Source: Flagellimonas amoyensis (GTDB taxonomy: Bacteria > Bacteroidota > Bacteroidia > Flavobacteriales > Flavobacteriaceae). From it: 64,000 nucleotides of DNA. Both the position numbers and the translations under genes were made by a program. Shown one piece after another: positions 45,729 to 55,961 of this stretch. The stretch spans positions 1 to 64,000 of the forward strand of contig NZ_QBUK01000009.1 of the NCBI RefSeq assembly GCF_003058265.1, given 5' to 3'. The notes under the pieces were generated by a model. That model searched no databases and was not told where the DNA came from. It worked only from the letters and a program-made list of their open reading frames with translations. Position 1 is the first letter of the stretch; each line of letters opens with the position of its first letter.

Positions 45729-45759
45729 CAAATGTAACGGATTGCGAACGGCTTTTCAA
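45729..45759 (-). promoter_or_regulatory. Consensus Bacteroidota promoter of gcvH-vanZ
   Basis: On the minus strand: TTG (45759-45757), 20 bases, TACATTTG (45736-45729). Both elements are exact. The start would be near 45724 with a leader of about 24 bases. It confirms the ATG at 45700 over the earlier in-frame start. Confidence 0.65.
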
Positions 45760-45801
45760 ACAAACCGGCGAACAAAATTCAAGAAATTCCCAACCCTTTC
45801 C

Positions 45802-48800
45802 TTAGTTACCAAAATTGTAACGAAGGGTAAAGCCCGCATTGATGGTGGTCTGCGGAAATGCCGTGGAAACCGCAAATTCCGAGAAGGAATGGTCGTAGAA
45901 GAAAAGGGCGTTCAAACTCTTGCTCAAGGCATAATCTGCCGTGAACTTGACGGACATCAGCTTTTGCCCGGAAGTGATCTGGTTGTTGTCGATGTCCAAG
46001 TTGCGGATAATGGTAATGTTGTCCCGCAACGAAAGGTCGGCCTTGAGGTTAAGATCGCCTTTCAAACGGGTCTTTTCCCCACCAATGTTAGTGACAAATT
46101 TTACATCCTTGAACCGATAGCCCAATCCAAGGGTGTATTCCTTTCCATTGATCTCCGTGAGCAGGTTGTTATCAAAGCTCAGGGAAAGTGTCCTATCCGT
46201 TCTGATCTCCGCCAAAAAGCTGAAGGAATTCTGCATTTCAAAATCCATGCGCATCAACGGATTGAACTGATCGGTAAGCACCACGTTGTTGATCAAGGTC
46301 TCTGGTAGCACATCGTTGGTCTCTGGATTGGTTGTGGTGTTCCGCTTTTCCAGATTCGTCTGGAACTGGTTGATGCTATAGGCCGCACGGTAACCATGGC
46401 TCAAAGAGAACCGTTTGAATTTCTTCTTGAACCAACGGTTTTTCATCAAACCGGTGTACTTGATGTTCCAGTTCGGGATCGGGATTTCCCTAAAAGCATC
46501 CAGGTTCACCCGGTTCACGTCCTGCCCTGTGTATGCTGCAAAGAAAGCAGGGAGCAATACCTCCTGCTGGGTCTTTCCGTAAAGTTCAGGAAACCCATCC
46601 TCATCAAGTGTACCTGGATTTCCACCACGGTCGGCCACCAATCTGTTGGCGATGGTGATCCTGTTCTGTTTGAACTGTTCAAAAGTCTCCGAATCGAACT
46701 GGTCGCTCTTGTTGAAAATGGTCCCGATCATCACTGTGGAGATGCTGAAATTCCCCATTTCGTTGACCAAGCCATCTTCAAAATTGATCCATCGCTCAGG
46801 ACTGTAATTTTCCTGTGAATTGCTCGTAAACTGCCTGTCCGCCGTCAAATCGATGGTCAGGTCCTGCGTCGGTTGCGCGGTAGCGGTAAGGTTCAACTGT
46901 TTGTTGGCACTCCTTATATATTGTGAGTTGTACTCCGGATAGGTGGTCAGCCACCCGTTTCGGGCTGCTTCGTAGCGCACATCGGACTGGCTTCCGAACA
47001 CAAATCCAAAGGTTGGGCGCGTGGTACCTATGAACCCAACGGACTGGGTATAGCCTGGAAGCACTGTTCCCCTGTTCTCACTATAGTTCACATTGACACG
47101 CTTGACCATCGTCACGATGTCCACCAAAGTATTGAATCCTTTACTTGTCTTTTTCGGTGCATTTTCATCGGTGCCACTCACAGGATTGCCCGCTTTGTCC
47201 CTTCGTACGGGAGGTTGGTTCGCCAGTACCTTGCCGCCTTTTTTCTTCAACCCCAAAAAGTCATAGAATCGCTGCATACTCAAATTGGCCGTCAGGTTGT
47301 GGGTGCTGGCGTTCTGTACAATGTTGATGTTCTCCCCTGCCACTTCAATCAAAGCATCCCCACCACGTTGCCAATCAAAATTGCTGGTGTAGGTATATTG
47401 TGCGTTGATGAAATTCAGGAACGGAAACTTACTGAAGGGCAGCTCGTAGTTCAATTGCATTTGCTGGGCATGCCTATTGGGCTCTCCAATATCAAAGAAA
47501 CCATCCCAAAGGCCGAGTGTTTGGTCAATGCCCGAATCAGGATCTTCATCCACATTGAAATAATTGCGGACAATATTGTTATTGGAAGCCGTCAGGTTCA
47601 ACCGAAGGGATTTGGTGATGCTATAATTGAGGGCATACTGCCAGTTGAACATATAGTTTCGCTGCTGCAAAAGCGGAAGTTCCAACGCCTCCACCCCAGG
47701 CTCCAACACATCCCTGAACCGCTGTTGGTTGAATGCCCTGTTGTAGTTGGCGTTCACGGATAGACTGGTGGGCAGCACATTTAAGTTCAAATCCTTCAAC
47801 CACTGCCAGTACTTGCTCATGAAAAGGGAGTCTTTCTTGGCAAAAGGCGCAACTGGAGCCGGCTTAAAGTTATGGTTGTACACAAATCCGGTGGTCACAT
47901 TCTGATCTTGAAGATCGGCCACTTCAAAATCCCTGTGACTGGTCTCGTTGTAGGAATAATTAAAGGTAAAGTTCTCGATATCGAAGAAATTTTCCTCAGC
48001 TTCTTCCCCTCTGTTTTTTCTAACCCCAATGAGGTTTATGCTGGTCCGTTTGGTATAGTCCTCCGCTTGCTTTTTGATGGTCTCCGCTTCTTCAGCCGTA
48101 GTCGCTGCAGCAATGCGGTCGTCCAGTTTCAAATCGTCGTACACGGGATCGAACTCAGGTGTGATCAAGGTTTCCGAAATCCCATAATTGAATGGCAACT
48201 GTATGTTCCATTTTTTGGGAAGCAGTTGTCCCACATTCACATTGGTGACCACATCATAGGAAATGGCATCTTCCCTGGAACGCTCGTTCGGCATTTGATC
48301 AATGGAACCAAATCCAGAAGTACTCTTGCTCCCCGTAGCAGAAACATTGGCAAAATCGGCCATGTTGGCATCCATGGCCACTATGGCGGCCCAACCTCCA
48401 TTATTGTCAAGCCCGGCCAACCGAAGTTCGTTGAACCAGACTTCGCCCCGTGCGGGAACGTCATCGATGTTCTTGATACCGACCATCATTCCCCGGATGC
48501 TTCCCAATGAGGGGTTACCCCGTATCCCGATACGCACCACACCCAGTGCCCTGGGTGCGAATTCTTCCACAGGAACGGCCTCACCGTCCACAATCTCATA
48601 ATAATTGACATCGTTCAAGGTCTGTTCGGCAATTCCCCTGGACTTCACTTTATTCAGATCGCTCAGTGCAATGTCCAGTTCGTTCACCGAAGGCCAAATC
48701 TCATCTGCAGATGTGGAACCAAATGGGGTAAATTGGAGCGGAAGTTCTATTTGATAGAAGTTTTCCGAGAAATCGGTCCCTATCCGAAGGAACCCGACCA

Positions 48801-51800
48801 AGGGCGTATCGCTATCAGAATAGTCCCCGTTCATTATTTTTTCGGCGTGCATGAACATCTTGATGCGTTGGTATTGGCGCACATCGATGTTCACGTTCTT
48901 GAACACCCCCCGTGAATCCTCTGACTCCAGGTTTTCCACCACGAACGACAACGATTGTTCGTTCTGACGAATGATGGTGTTGTTGTTGTTCAATTGTTCC
49001 CTGATCACTCCAGGAGGCAATACGTAAGGAATGGGTTGCCTTCCATAATTTTCTTCAATGTTCACCGTGTTCACGTCGGTCACTGTGGCGTCATCCGTAG
49101 GATCGTTGTCCACATCGGGCTGCAAGGAATTGGTGTAGGTCCTCCAATCGCCACGCACCAAATCCAAGGTCGCAAATCGCAATACCACATCATCCGAAAA
49201 ACCGGTAAGATACATCCGCATAAAACTGATGGACCTAAAATCGGCGATACCTCCCACGGCATCGGTAAAATCACTCAATGGAATCTTATACTGGATCCAT
49301 CTTCTGTTCAATTGGGTGCCATTGGGAAGCGTAGGCGTCATTCCCTCCCTAATATCCGTCACATATTTATCATCAATAGTGACATTGGGGCCTATCGGAA
49401 TCCTGTATTCGTAATAACTGTTCACCGTGTTCATGGTAAGGTCCCTGTCAATGTCCTCCACATCAGGCAAGGTAGTGGACCCCCTATTGGTGTTGGTCAC
49501 GGCCACGGGCGAGTTGCCCTGTGTATTGTTAAAATCCAGGTAACGTTCCAACACGCCACCTTCACGGTTCAAATAATATTGGTAGTTGTCCAAAGCGGGA
49601 TCCTCGGCAGGGCCATTATAAATGGCGGCTTCGGCAGCATCGTTCAGACCATCCAGCCCCACATCCTGAAGGGTCCTGTTCGTCTCATCCGCATCAAAGG
49701 CATACACCAAGGACTGCGTGGAGGGCACTTGTCCCCAAGGGGTTTCGCGAGGGATCTCATTGTTGGTACTTGCCGGCAATCCATTCTCATACTGCTTGCG
49801 ACCGTCCCTTAATATATCTTCCGAAATGTTCCCCAGATTGAGCACCAATTCCCCAGCGTTGGTGTTGGTCGTCTCGCCATCCACATAAGGATCGAGCACC
49901 CAAAACTGCACAAACTCCACATTGGACTGTTCAAAGTTGGTACTGCTCAGCGGACGCATGATACCCGCCCATTTGCTGGCCGCGGTCTCGGTCTCAAAAC
50001 TTGGGTTGGCATTGTAGGGTCCTTTTTGATTGGGATAGTACACGATGTCCAACGTGCTCTGTACCTGTGTCTGCCCTTGTGCAATGTCCGTCTCGGTAAA
50101 CACCTCGTCAATGAACACCCTTCGGGTCGAGTTCAGGGAAATATCATTATCGGACATTCCGGATGGTCTTTGATTGGTGTAGAAAATAGGGTCGATGGTG
50201 TACCAAGCCATTTTGGCCCGCTCATGCCCCACATCTATTCCGGTACGGTCCTGTAAAAATTCAACCGGTGGGCTTGCCAAGGTCCATCCCAAGGAAGAAC
50301 GGATATCTATCAAGGCCTGCGCGCCCTCAAAATCATCGAGATAGGTGGTGGTCTCCCCCCTGAAATCGGCATTTTTGGGCGAATTGGGCTTTAAAAAGGC
50401 CACTTCTCCACGCAAGGACATATTGGAAGGCACATCGGTATCGATATTCGGCAACTTGTTCGCCAATCGGGTCAAAAATGGCAACTCCGTACTGAAGTTT
50501 CCGTTCAATCCAAAAATGGTATTGTTGACGGGCTCCACCCCGTAGTTGGATTTTTGGGTAAGGGGTCGCTCGTTCAAATTGAGCATGGTACCTCCCAAAA
50601 CAAAGTTTTCATTGAACTTGTGTTCCACATTCACCCCTGCAAACCTTCGGGTCTGTTGGCCAAAAACGGCATTGTTCTCCACCGAAATATTGATAGGGGT
50701 ATCGGATGCCGCCAAACTGGGGTCCAAGATCTGTACGGTTCCTGCCTGATAGTTCACGGTGTAGTCTATGCCTTCCTGAAGCTGACGCCCCCCGGCAGTG
50801 ACACGCACAGAACCCCTAGGCACGTTGAAAGCACCGATCGGAATACCATTGTTCCCTTGGGACTTGTACCTTCCCTTCAGTTGGAAACGGTTCTTTTCCG
50901 CATCCTGAAGCGAAGCGGCCTTGGTCTTGGCATACATGTTCCTGAACACATAACGCCTTTGGTTGGCATTGTATCCCTGATCGTTATTGACATCATAGAC
51001 CCCCCCGCCCAATTGGTTGAACAGGAATTCCCCAAAAGGCTCTACCTTGGTAAAAATGATCCGACCGGACTGGGAATCCACAGTTATTCCTTCATAATAA
51101 TCAAAAAAACCATCGCCTCCGGGCTGTACATCGTTATAGACGTTCAATCGGTCCAAGTTGAATACCCTCAGTAATATTTGGTCCTCCAGTCCAGCAGGCC
51201 AACCTGCGTTCGGGTCCACTGGAGTGATGTAGTTCCTCGGGGTTGGATCGGAGTACAGGATGTTCAGTTTGAAATCCTCCTCACTCAACTGATAGGCCCC
51301 CGTGGAGTAAATGTTTTTCATCATCAGGTCCCAAATGGGATCTTCCACATTGGTGATGTTGCTCTTGAGCAATTTCAAGATCAAGGTATTGTTCTCGATA
51401 ATGGGATTGACCCCTCCGGATACCGTTGTGGCATCGACCCCTCCGTTGGCAAATTCCCCAACCTGGAATACCTGTCCGTTTATGGTATATTGGAAAGCGA
51501 CCCCTAGTACTTCGTCGTTGCTCAAACTCTGGCTCAAAGAGATATATCCCAATTGGGTGTTGAACTGATAGTCCCTACCTTGTTCCAGTTTTCGGGCATT
51601 CTCCAAAATCGCATAGTCAAAACCTTGGTTCACCTGATAGCCAGGAACGTTGAATCCCGCTTCCACCGTGGCAATATCACGAATGGACTGGGTCAATGCG
51701 CCACCATTTCCAATGAGCCTTGGGTCATAATCGTTGGCCCCGTTCTGTGGCAAGACATCCATCCCCATGGTATTGAAGAAACCAGCCGGGGCTCCATTGG

Positions 51801-52923
51801 CAATCCCTATCCTGGTTTTTTCGCGTCCATTTCTCCCCAATTCGGATTCTCCCAAATCTTGGATGGCCACCACGTTCCTCACATTTTGCGTCTGTTGGTT
51901 CCGGTTGGTCACCCAGACCTCCAAACGGGTAATCTGCACTTGGCTTTGTATGAACGGATAGTTCTGAAGGGCACGGTCGTAATTGTCCCTAAAATAATGG
52001 GCCAGGAAAAAGTGTCGGTCCTCATCATAGTCCAAAGCGGTCAGGGAGAACTCATTCACTGTTCCCCCGCCTTGGGCCACGACGGTGTTGTTCTGTGATC
52101 GTTGTTCGGAAAAAACGGCGGTCACCGTGGTCTTTCCAAACTGCAATTGGGTCTTCACCCCGAACAGGCTCTGCGCCCCTGTGATAAGGGAGCTGTTCAA
52201 GGGCATGTTGACGTTACCTATTTCAATTTTACGAAGAATGTCATCTTCGGTAGGCGTATAGTCCAGTTTGACGAGGTTCTGGAAATCAAACGTGGCCTCG
52301 GTATCGTAATTGGCGGTCACTTGGAGTCGCTCCCCTACTTTTCCCAACAAGCTCAGACTGATGCGCTGGTCAAAGTCGAATGAAAGGTTGGTGCGGTTTC
52401 TGGGTGAAAGGGCCGGATTGTCATTTTTCTGCCACAGCACCCCTAGATCCATCGCCACGGAACCTTGCGGGACCACTTCAATGGTATTTCCCCCAAAGAT
52501 GGACTCAAAGAAATTGCTGTTCACATAAAAATTGGGCAAGAGGTTTTTTCGGGCTTCCTCACTGCCTTCTTTCCTTCCTGTAAAGGCGTCTATTTTTTGT
52601 TTGAAGTAGGACCTCATCTGTTCCTTTCGCACCAGATCATAATATTGCTCTGGGGTAAGGATGATAGGATAGTTGATATTGAATTCCCCGACACTTTCGG
52701 TGTAGATGTACCGATCGGTCTTGGGATCGTAAGTATATTTGGCAATGATGCTGTCCGGATTTTCCAAAATGAGGCGGCCAAGCTCGACTCCCATCTGCAA
52801 GGAATCCTGAGCCTGTTCGTTGGTATCCTGTCCGAAAATTGTGGTCAAGGACAGGAAACAAACCACAAAGAAGAAGTACTTAAAGCTTGTTGGTTTAAGT
52901 ATTGGTTTTGCCCCTTTTTTCAA
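45802..52923 (-). CDS. sprA: SprA, type IX secretion system outer-membrane translocon
   Basis: 2373 residues, the size of SprA/Sov. SprA is the very large 36-strand beta barrel that forms the exit pore of the type IX secretion system in the outer membrane, and it is needed for gliding in flavobacteria. The signal peptide ends near FGQ (about residue 31). Two SprA-type N-terminal segments are visible, and the sequence ends in an aromatic beta strand (AGFTLRYNFGN). The complete gene lies between ruvA and gcvH. It would export the adhesin encoded at 13-17 kb. The gap to ruvA is 5 bases, so the two are co-transcribed. Confidence 0.95.
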   Translation of the reverse strand: MKKGAKPILKPTSFKYFFFVVCFLSLTTIFGQDTNEQAQDSLQMGVELGRLILENPDSIIAKYTYDPKTDRYIYTESVGEFNINYPIILTPEQYYDLVRKEQMRSYFKQKIDAFTGRKEGSEEARKNLLPNFYVNSNFFESIFGGNTIEVVPQGSVAMDLGVLWQKNDNPALSPRNRTNLSFDFDQRISLSLLGKVGERLQVTANYDTEATFDFQNLVKLDYTPTEDDILRKIEIGNVNMPLNSSLITGAQSLFGVKTQLQFGKTTVTAVFSEQRSQNNTVVAQGGGTVNEFSLTALDYDEDRHFFLAHYFRDNYDRALQNYPFIQSQVQITRLEVWVTNRNQQTQNVRNVVAIQDLGESELGRNGREKTRIGIANGAPAGFFNTMGMDVLPQNGANDYDPRLIGNGGALTQSIRDIATVEAGFNVPGYQVNQGFDYAILENARKLEQGRDYQFNTQLGYISLSQSLSNDEVLGVAFQYTINGQVFQVGEFANGGVDATTVSGGVNPIIENNTLILKLLKSNITNVEDPIWDLMMKNIYSTGAYQLSEEDFKLNILYSDPTPRNYITPVDPNAGWPAGLEDQILLRVFNLDRLNVYNDVQPGGDGFFDYYEGITVDSQSGRIIFTKVEPFGEFLFNQLGGGVYDVNNDQGYNANQRRYVFRNMYAKTKAASLQDAEKNRFQLKGRYKSQGNNGIPIGAFNVPRGSVRVTAGGRQLQEGIDYTVNYQAGTVQILDPSLAASDTPINISVENNAVFGQQTRRFAGVNVEHKFNENFVLGGTMLNLNERPLTQKSNYGVEPVNNTIFGLNGNFSTELPFLTRLANKLPNIDTDVPSNMSLRGEVAFLKPNSPKNADFRGETTTYLDDFEGAQALIDIRSSLGWTLASPPVEFLQDRTGIDVGHERAKMAWYTIDPIFYTNQRPSGMSDNDISLNSTRRVFIDEVFTETDIAQGQTQVQSTLDIVYYPNQKGPYNANPSFETETAASKWAGIMRPLSSTNFEQSNVEFVQFWVLDPYVDGETTNTNAGELVLNLGNISEDILRDGRKQYENGLPASTNNEIPRETPWGQVPSTQSLVYAFDADETNRTLQDVGLDGLNDAAEAAIYNGPAEDPALDNYQYYLNREGGVLERYLDFNNTQGNSPVAVTNTNRGSTTLPDVEDIDRDLTMNTVNSYYEYRIPIGPNVTIDDKYVTDIREGMTPTLPNGTQLNRRWIQYKIPLSDFTDAVGGIADFRSISFMRMYLTGFSDDVVLRFATLDLVRGDWRTYTNSLQPDVDNDPTDDATVTDVNTVNIEENYGRQPIPYVLPPGVIREQLNNNNTIIRQNEQSLSFVVENLESEDSRGVFKNVNIDVRQYQRIKMFMHAEKIMNGDYSDSDTPLVGFLRIGTDFSENFYQIELPLQFTPFGSTSADEIWPSVNELDIALSDLNKVKSRGIAEQTLNDVNYYEIVDGEAVPVEEFAPRALGVVRIGIRGNPSLGSIRGMMVGIKNIDDVPARGEVWFNELRLAGLDNNGGWAAIVAMDANMADFANVSATGSKSTSGFGSIDQMPNERSREDAISYDVVTNVNVGQLLPKKWNIQLPFNYGISETLITPEFDPVYDDLKLDDRIAAATTAEEAETIKKQAEDYTKRTSINLIGVRKNRGEEAEENFFDIENFTFNYSYNETSHRDFEVADLQDQNVTTGFVYNHNFKPAPVAPFAKKDSLFMSKYWQWLKDLNLNVLPTSLSVNANYNRAFNQQRFRDVLEPGVEALELPLLQQRNYMFNWQYALNYSITKSLRLNLTASNNNIVRNYFNVDEDPDSGIDQTLGLWDGFFDIGEPNRHAQQMQLNYELPFSKFPFLNFINAQYTYTSNFDWQRGGDALIEVAGENINIVQNASTHNLTANLSMQRFYDFLGLKKKGGKVLANQPPVRRDKAGNPVSGTDENAPKKTSKGFNTLVDIVTMVKRVNVNYSENRGTVLPGYTQSVGFIGTTRPTFGFVFGSQSDVRYEAARNGWLTTYPEYNSQYIRSANKQLNLTATAQPTQDLTIDLTADRQFTSNSQENYSPERWINFEDGLVNEMGNFSISTVMIGTIFNKSDQFDSETFEQFKQNRITIANRLVADRGGNPGTLDEDGFPELYGKTQQEVLLPAFFAAYTGQDVNRVNLDAFREIPIPNWNIKYTGLMKNRWFKKKFKRFSLSHGYRAAYSINQFQTNLEKRNTTTNPETNDVLPETLINNVVLTDQFNPLMRMDFEMQNSFSFLAEIRTDRTLSLSFDNNLLTEINGKEYTLGLGYRFKDVKFVTNIGGEKTRLKGDLNLKADLSLRDNITIIRNLDIDNNQITSGQKLMSVKFTADYALSKSLNALFFYDHSFSEFAVSTAFPQTTINAGFTLRYNFGN

Positions 52924-52928
52924 ACTAG

Positions 52929-53510
52929 TTACAAATTTTTCAGCGCCTGTTTAATAATGTTCTCAACGCTTAGCGAAGCGTCTTGGGAAAGCACCTTCTC
53001 GACCACCTTTTCAGATTGCCTTCTGGCGAAACCAAGAACCTCTAATGCTGATAACGCTTCTTCTTTATTTGTATTGTTTGATTCTGTTGAAACTTCACCC
53101 ATATCCAAGACTTTCAAAATCTTGTCCTTGAGGTCAAGGATCACGCGCTGGGCCGTTTTCGCCCCAATCCCCTTGATAGCCTGTATGGAAGCTACGTCAC
53201 CACTGGCAATGGCATCCCTCACATCGGCCGGGGAAAGGGAGGACAACATGGTCCTTGCCGTGCTGGAACCAACCCCTGAGACCGAGATCAACAAGCGGAA
53301 AATCTCACGCTCCGATCTTTCCACAAAACCAAAAAGGGTATGGGAATCTTCCTTGACCAATAAATGGGTATATATATGGATGTTCTCTTCGTCTTTCAAC
53401 AACGAAAAAGTGTGCAGTGAAATGTTCAAAAAATAGCCCACGCCATGGCATTCCACTACCACATAGGTGGGATTCTTCTCTACCAGTCTTCCTCTTAAAT
53501 GGTCGATCAT
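52929..53510 (-). CDS. ruvA: Holliday junction branch-migration protein RuvA
   Basis: 193 residues, full length. Order: OB-fold (MIDHLRGRLVEKNPTYVVVECHGVGY), two helix-hairpin-helix motifs (including GVGSSTARTMLS and GIGAKTAQRVILDLKDK) and a C-terminal domain that contacts RuvB. It binds four-way DNA junctions and guides RuvB. ruvB itself is at 59-60 kb, not adjacent. It sits between maeB and sprA on the same strand. Confidence 0.96.
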   Translation of the reverse strand: MIDHLRGRLVEKNPTYVVVECHGVGYFLNISLHTFSLLKDEENIHIYTHLLVKEDSHTLFGFVERSEREIFRLLISVSGVGSSTARTMLSSLSPADVRDAIASGDVASIQAIKGIGAKTAQRVILDLKDKILKVLDMGEVSTESNNTNKEEALSALEVLGFARRQSEKVVEKVLSQDASLSVENIIKQALKNL

Positions 53511-53546
53511 AGTCTTTCTGGATTCTTCGGCTATCGATTTGGAACC

Positions 53547-55844
53547 TTATTCCGATTCCATTCTAGCCTTTTTCCTTTTTTCACGTTCTTGGGCATCAAT
53601 GACCGCAACGGCGGCCATGTTCACCATTTCATCCACACTGGCACCCAATTGCAGGATGTGGGCCGCCCTTGGCAGTCCCAGCATAATGGGGCCAATGGAA
53701 TCCGCTTCGTTCAGGCCCTTGAGCAATTTATAGGTAATGTTGGCCGATTCCAAATTTGGGAAAATTAGTGTGTTCACCTTTTTGCCCGATATTTTTGAAA
53801 ATGGGAAATTATTGTTGCACAGTTCTTGGCTCAGGGCAAAGTCGGTCTGGATCTCCCCATCCACAACCAGTTCGGGGTCTGTTTCGTGCAAAATCCGCAC
53901 CGCCTCCTTCACTTTTTGCGCATGTGGGTGGCTGGACGACCCAAAGTTTGCATAGGAAAGCATGGCCATCACAGGGTTGAAACCAAAGGTTTTTGCCACG
54001 TTGGCGGTCATTCGTGCAATTTCGGCCAGATCTTCCGCACTAGGATTGATATTGATGGACGTGTCCGCCAAGAATAGAGGCCCCCGTTCCGTGATCATGA
54101 TGTTGACCGTGGAGGCGTTCTTCACGCCCTTGGCCCTACCCAGCACCTCGAATACCGGACGGAGCACTCTTGGGTAAGATCTTGAATATCCAGAAATCAT
54201 CCCATCGGCATCGCCTTCTTGGAGCATCATCGCGCCAAAATAGTTGCGTTTGCCCATGTTCACCCGGGCACTGTATTTGGTTTCCCCTTTGCGTTTTCTG
54301 GATTCCCAGAGCTTCAACGCATATTTGGTCCTCAATTCCTTGTTCTCATCAGCCCTTGGGTCAATGATCGGCACCTTGGCATCAAAATCGAGTTCTTTCT
54401 TAAGGTTTTCAATGGTTTCCCTATGTCCTAGAAGTATAGGGGTCGCAATGCCTTCATCATGTACGATCTGTGCCGCTTTCAACACATCCAGCAACTCCGC
54501 TTCGGCAAAAACGATGCGCTTGGGGTTTTGCTTGGCCCTATTGTGCATCAAGCGGACCACTTTGTTGTCGTTGCCCGACCTTTGGTAAAGTTCTTCCTCA
54601 TATCCGTCCCAATCCTGGATAGGGTGCTTGGCCACACCACTTTCCATGGCGGCCCTTGCCACTGCAGGAGGAATCTTGGTGATCAATCGGGGATCAAAAG
54701 GTTTTGGGATGATGTAATCCCTTCCAAATGCCAATCGTGTGGTATCGTAAGCAATATTGACCTGCTCCGGCACGGATTCCCGTGTCAGATCGGCTAAGGC
54801 CCTAACGGCGGCCATTTTCATTTCTTCATTGATCTTGGTGGCCCGAACATCCAACGCTCCCCTAAAAATAAAGGGGAATCCCAGCACATTGTTCACCTGG
54901 TTGGGATGGTCGGAACGACCTGTTGCCATAATGATGTCCTTTCGGGTCTTGCAGGCAAGGTTATATTCAATTTCAGGGTCTGGATTGGCCATTGCAAAAA
55001 CAATGGGGTCCTTCGCCATGGACTTGAGCATCTTTGGCGAGACGATATTGGCTATGGAAAGTCCAATGAACACATCGGAATCCACCATTGCCTCTTCAAG
55101 GGTATCAATTTTCCGATCTGTGGCAAACTCCGCCTTTTCCGAGGAAAGATTTTCCCTATCGCTTCGGATGACTCCTTTGCTGTCCAACATCACGATGTTC
55201 TCCGCACTTGCACCAAAGGCTTTGTACAGACGGGTACAGGAAACGGCCGCAGCGCCCGCGCCACTGACCACGATCTTTACCTCCTCTATTTTTTTATTGG
55301 CAAGCTCCAAGGCATTGATCAAGGCAGCTGCCGAGATGATGGCCGTACCGTGCTGGTCATCGTGCATGACCGGAATGTCCAGCTCTTCCTTCAAGCGTCT
55401 TTCAATCTCGAAGGCTTCGGGAGCCTTGATATCTTCCAAGTTGATGCCCCCAAAAGTGGGTGCAATAATCTTTACGGTCTCTATGAACTTGTCCACATCG
55501 GTGGTATCCAGTTCCACATCAATGCCGTCGATATCGGCAAATATCTTGAACAGAAGGCTTTTTCCTTCCATTACGGGCTTTGAGGCCTCAGGGCCAATAT
55601 TGCCCAATCCAAGAACGGCTGTTCCATTGGATATGACGGCAACAATATTTCCCTTGGCGGTGTATTTATAGACATCGTCCTTGTTCTTTGCGATTTCCAA
55701 ACAAGGTTCCGCCACTCCGGGGGAGTAGGCCAATGCCAAATCTCTTTGTGTAGAATACGGTTTGGTCGGTACTATCTTTATCTTTCCCGGTTGCGGTTTT
55801 GCGTGATAAAGTAACGCTTCCCTTCTTTGCTTTTCCTTACTCAT
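53547..55844 (-). CDS. maeB: NADP-dependent malic enzyme with phosphotransacetylase-like domain
   Basis: 765 residues from the ATG at 55844; the frame is open 22 codons further but the family's start (MSKEKQRREALLYHA) is here. The N-terminal malic enzyme domain (about 1-430) has LALAYSPGVAEPC and the nucleotide-binding VVSGAGAAAVSC. The C-terminal phosphate acetyl/butyryl transferase-like domain (about 430-760) is usual for MaeB and regulates activity through acetyl-CoA; it is not thought to be catalytic. The reaction is malate to pyruvate plus CO2 with NADP+. Confidence 0.94.
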   Translation of the reverse strand: MSKEKQRREALLYHAKPQPGKIKIVPTKPYSTQRDLALAYSPGVAEPCLEIAKNKDDVYKYTAKGNIVAVISNGTAVLGLGNIGPEASKPVMEGKSLLFKIFADIDGIDVELDTTDVDKFIETVKIIAPTFGGINLEDIKAPEAFEIERRLKEELDIPVMHDDQHGTAIISAAALINALELANKKIEEVKIVVSGAGAAAVSCTRLYKAFGASAENIVMLDSKGVIRSDRENLSSEKAEFATDRKIDTLEEAMVDSDVFIGLSIANIVSPKMLKSMAKDPIVFAMANPDPEIEYNLACKTRKDIIMATGRSDHPNQVNNVLGFPFIFRGALDVRATKINEEMKMAAVRALADLTRESVPEQVNIAYDTTRLAFGRDYIIPKPFDPRLITKIPPAVARAAMESGVAKHPIQDWDGYEEELYQRSGNDNKVVRLMHNRAKQNPKRIVFAEAELLDVLKAAQIVHDEGIATPILLGHRETIENLKKELDFDAKVPIIDPRADENKELRTKYALKLWESRKRKGETKYSARVNMGKRNYFGAMMLQEGDADGMISGYSRSYPRVLRPVFEVLGRAKGVKNASTVNIMITERGPLFLADTSININPSAEDLAEIARMTANVAKTFGFNPVMAMLSYANFGSSSHPHAQKVKEAVRILHETDPELVVDGEIQTDFALSQELCNNNFPFSKISGKKVNTLIFPNLESANITYKLLKGLNEADSIGPIMLGLPRAAHILQLGASVDEMVNMAAVAVIDAQEREKRKKARMESE

Positions 55845-55961
55845 ATGGTAGCTAATGAATGGGTAAAGGTAGGGCATTCCATGGTTTTTAGGTAATACCA
55901 TAAACACCAATTTTGATATAAAATCAAACCTTAAACCGCAATAAAGGTTTTAATACTCTTT

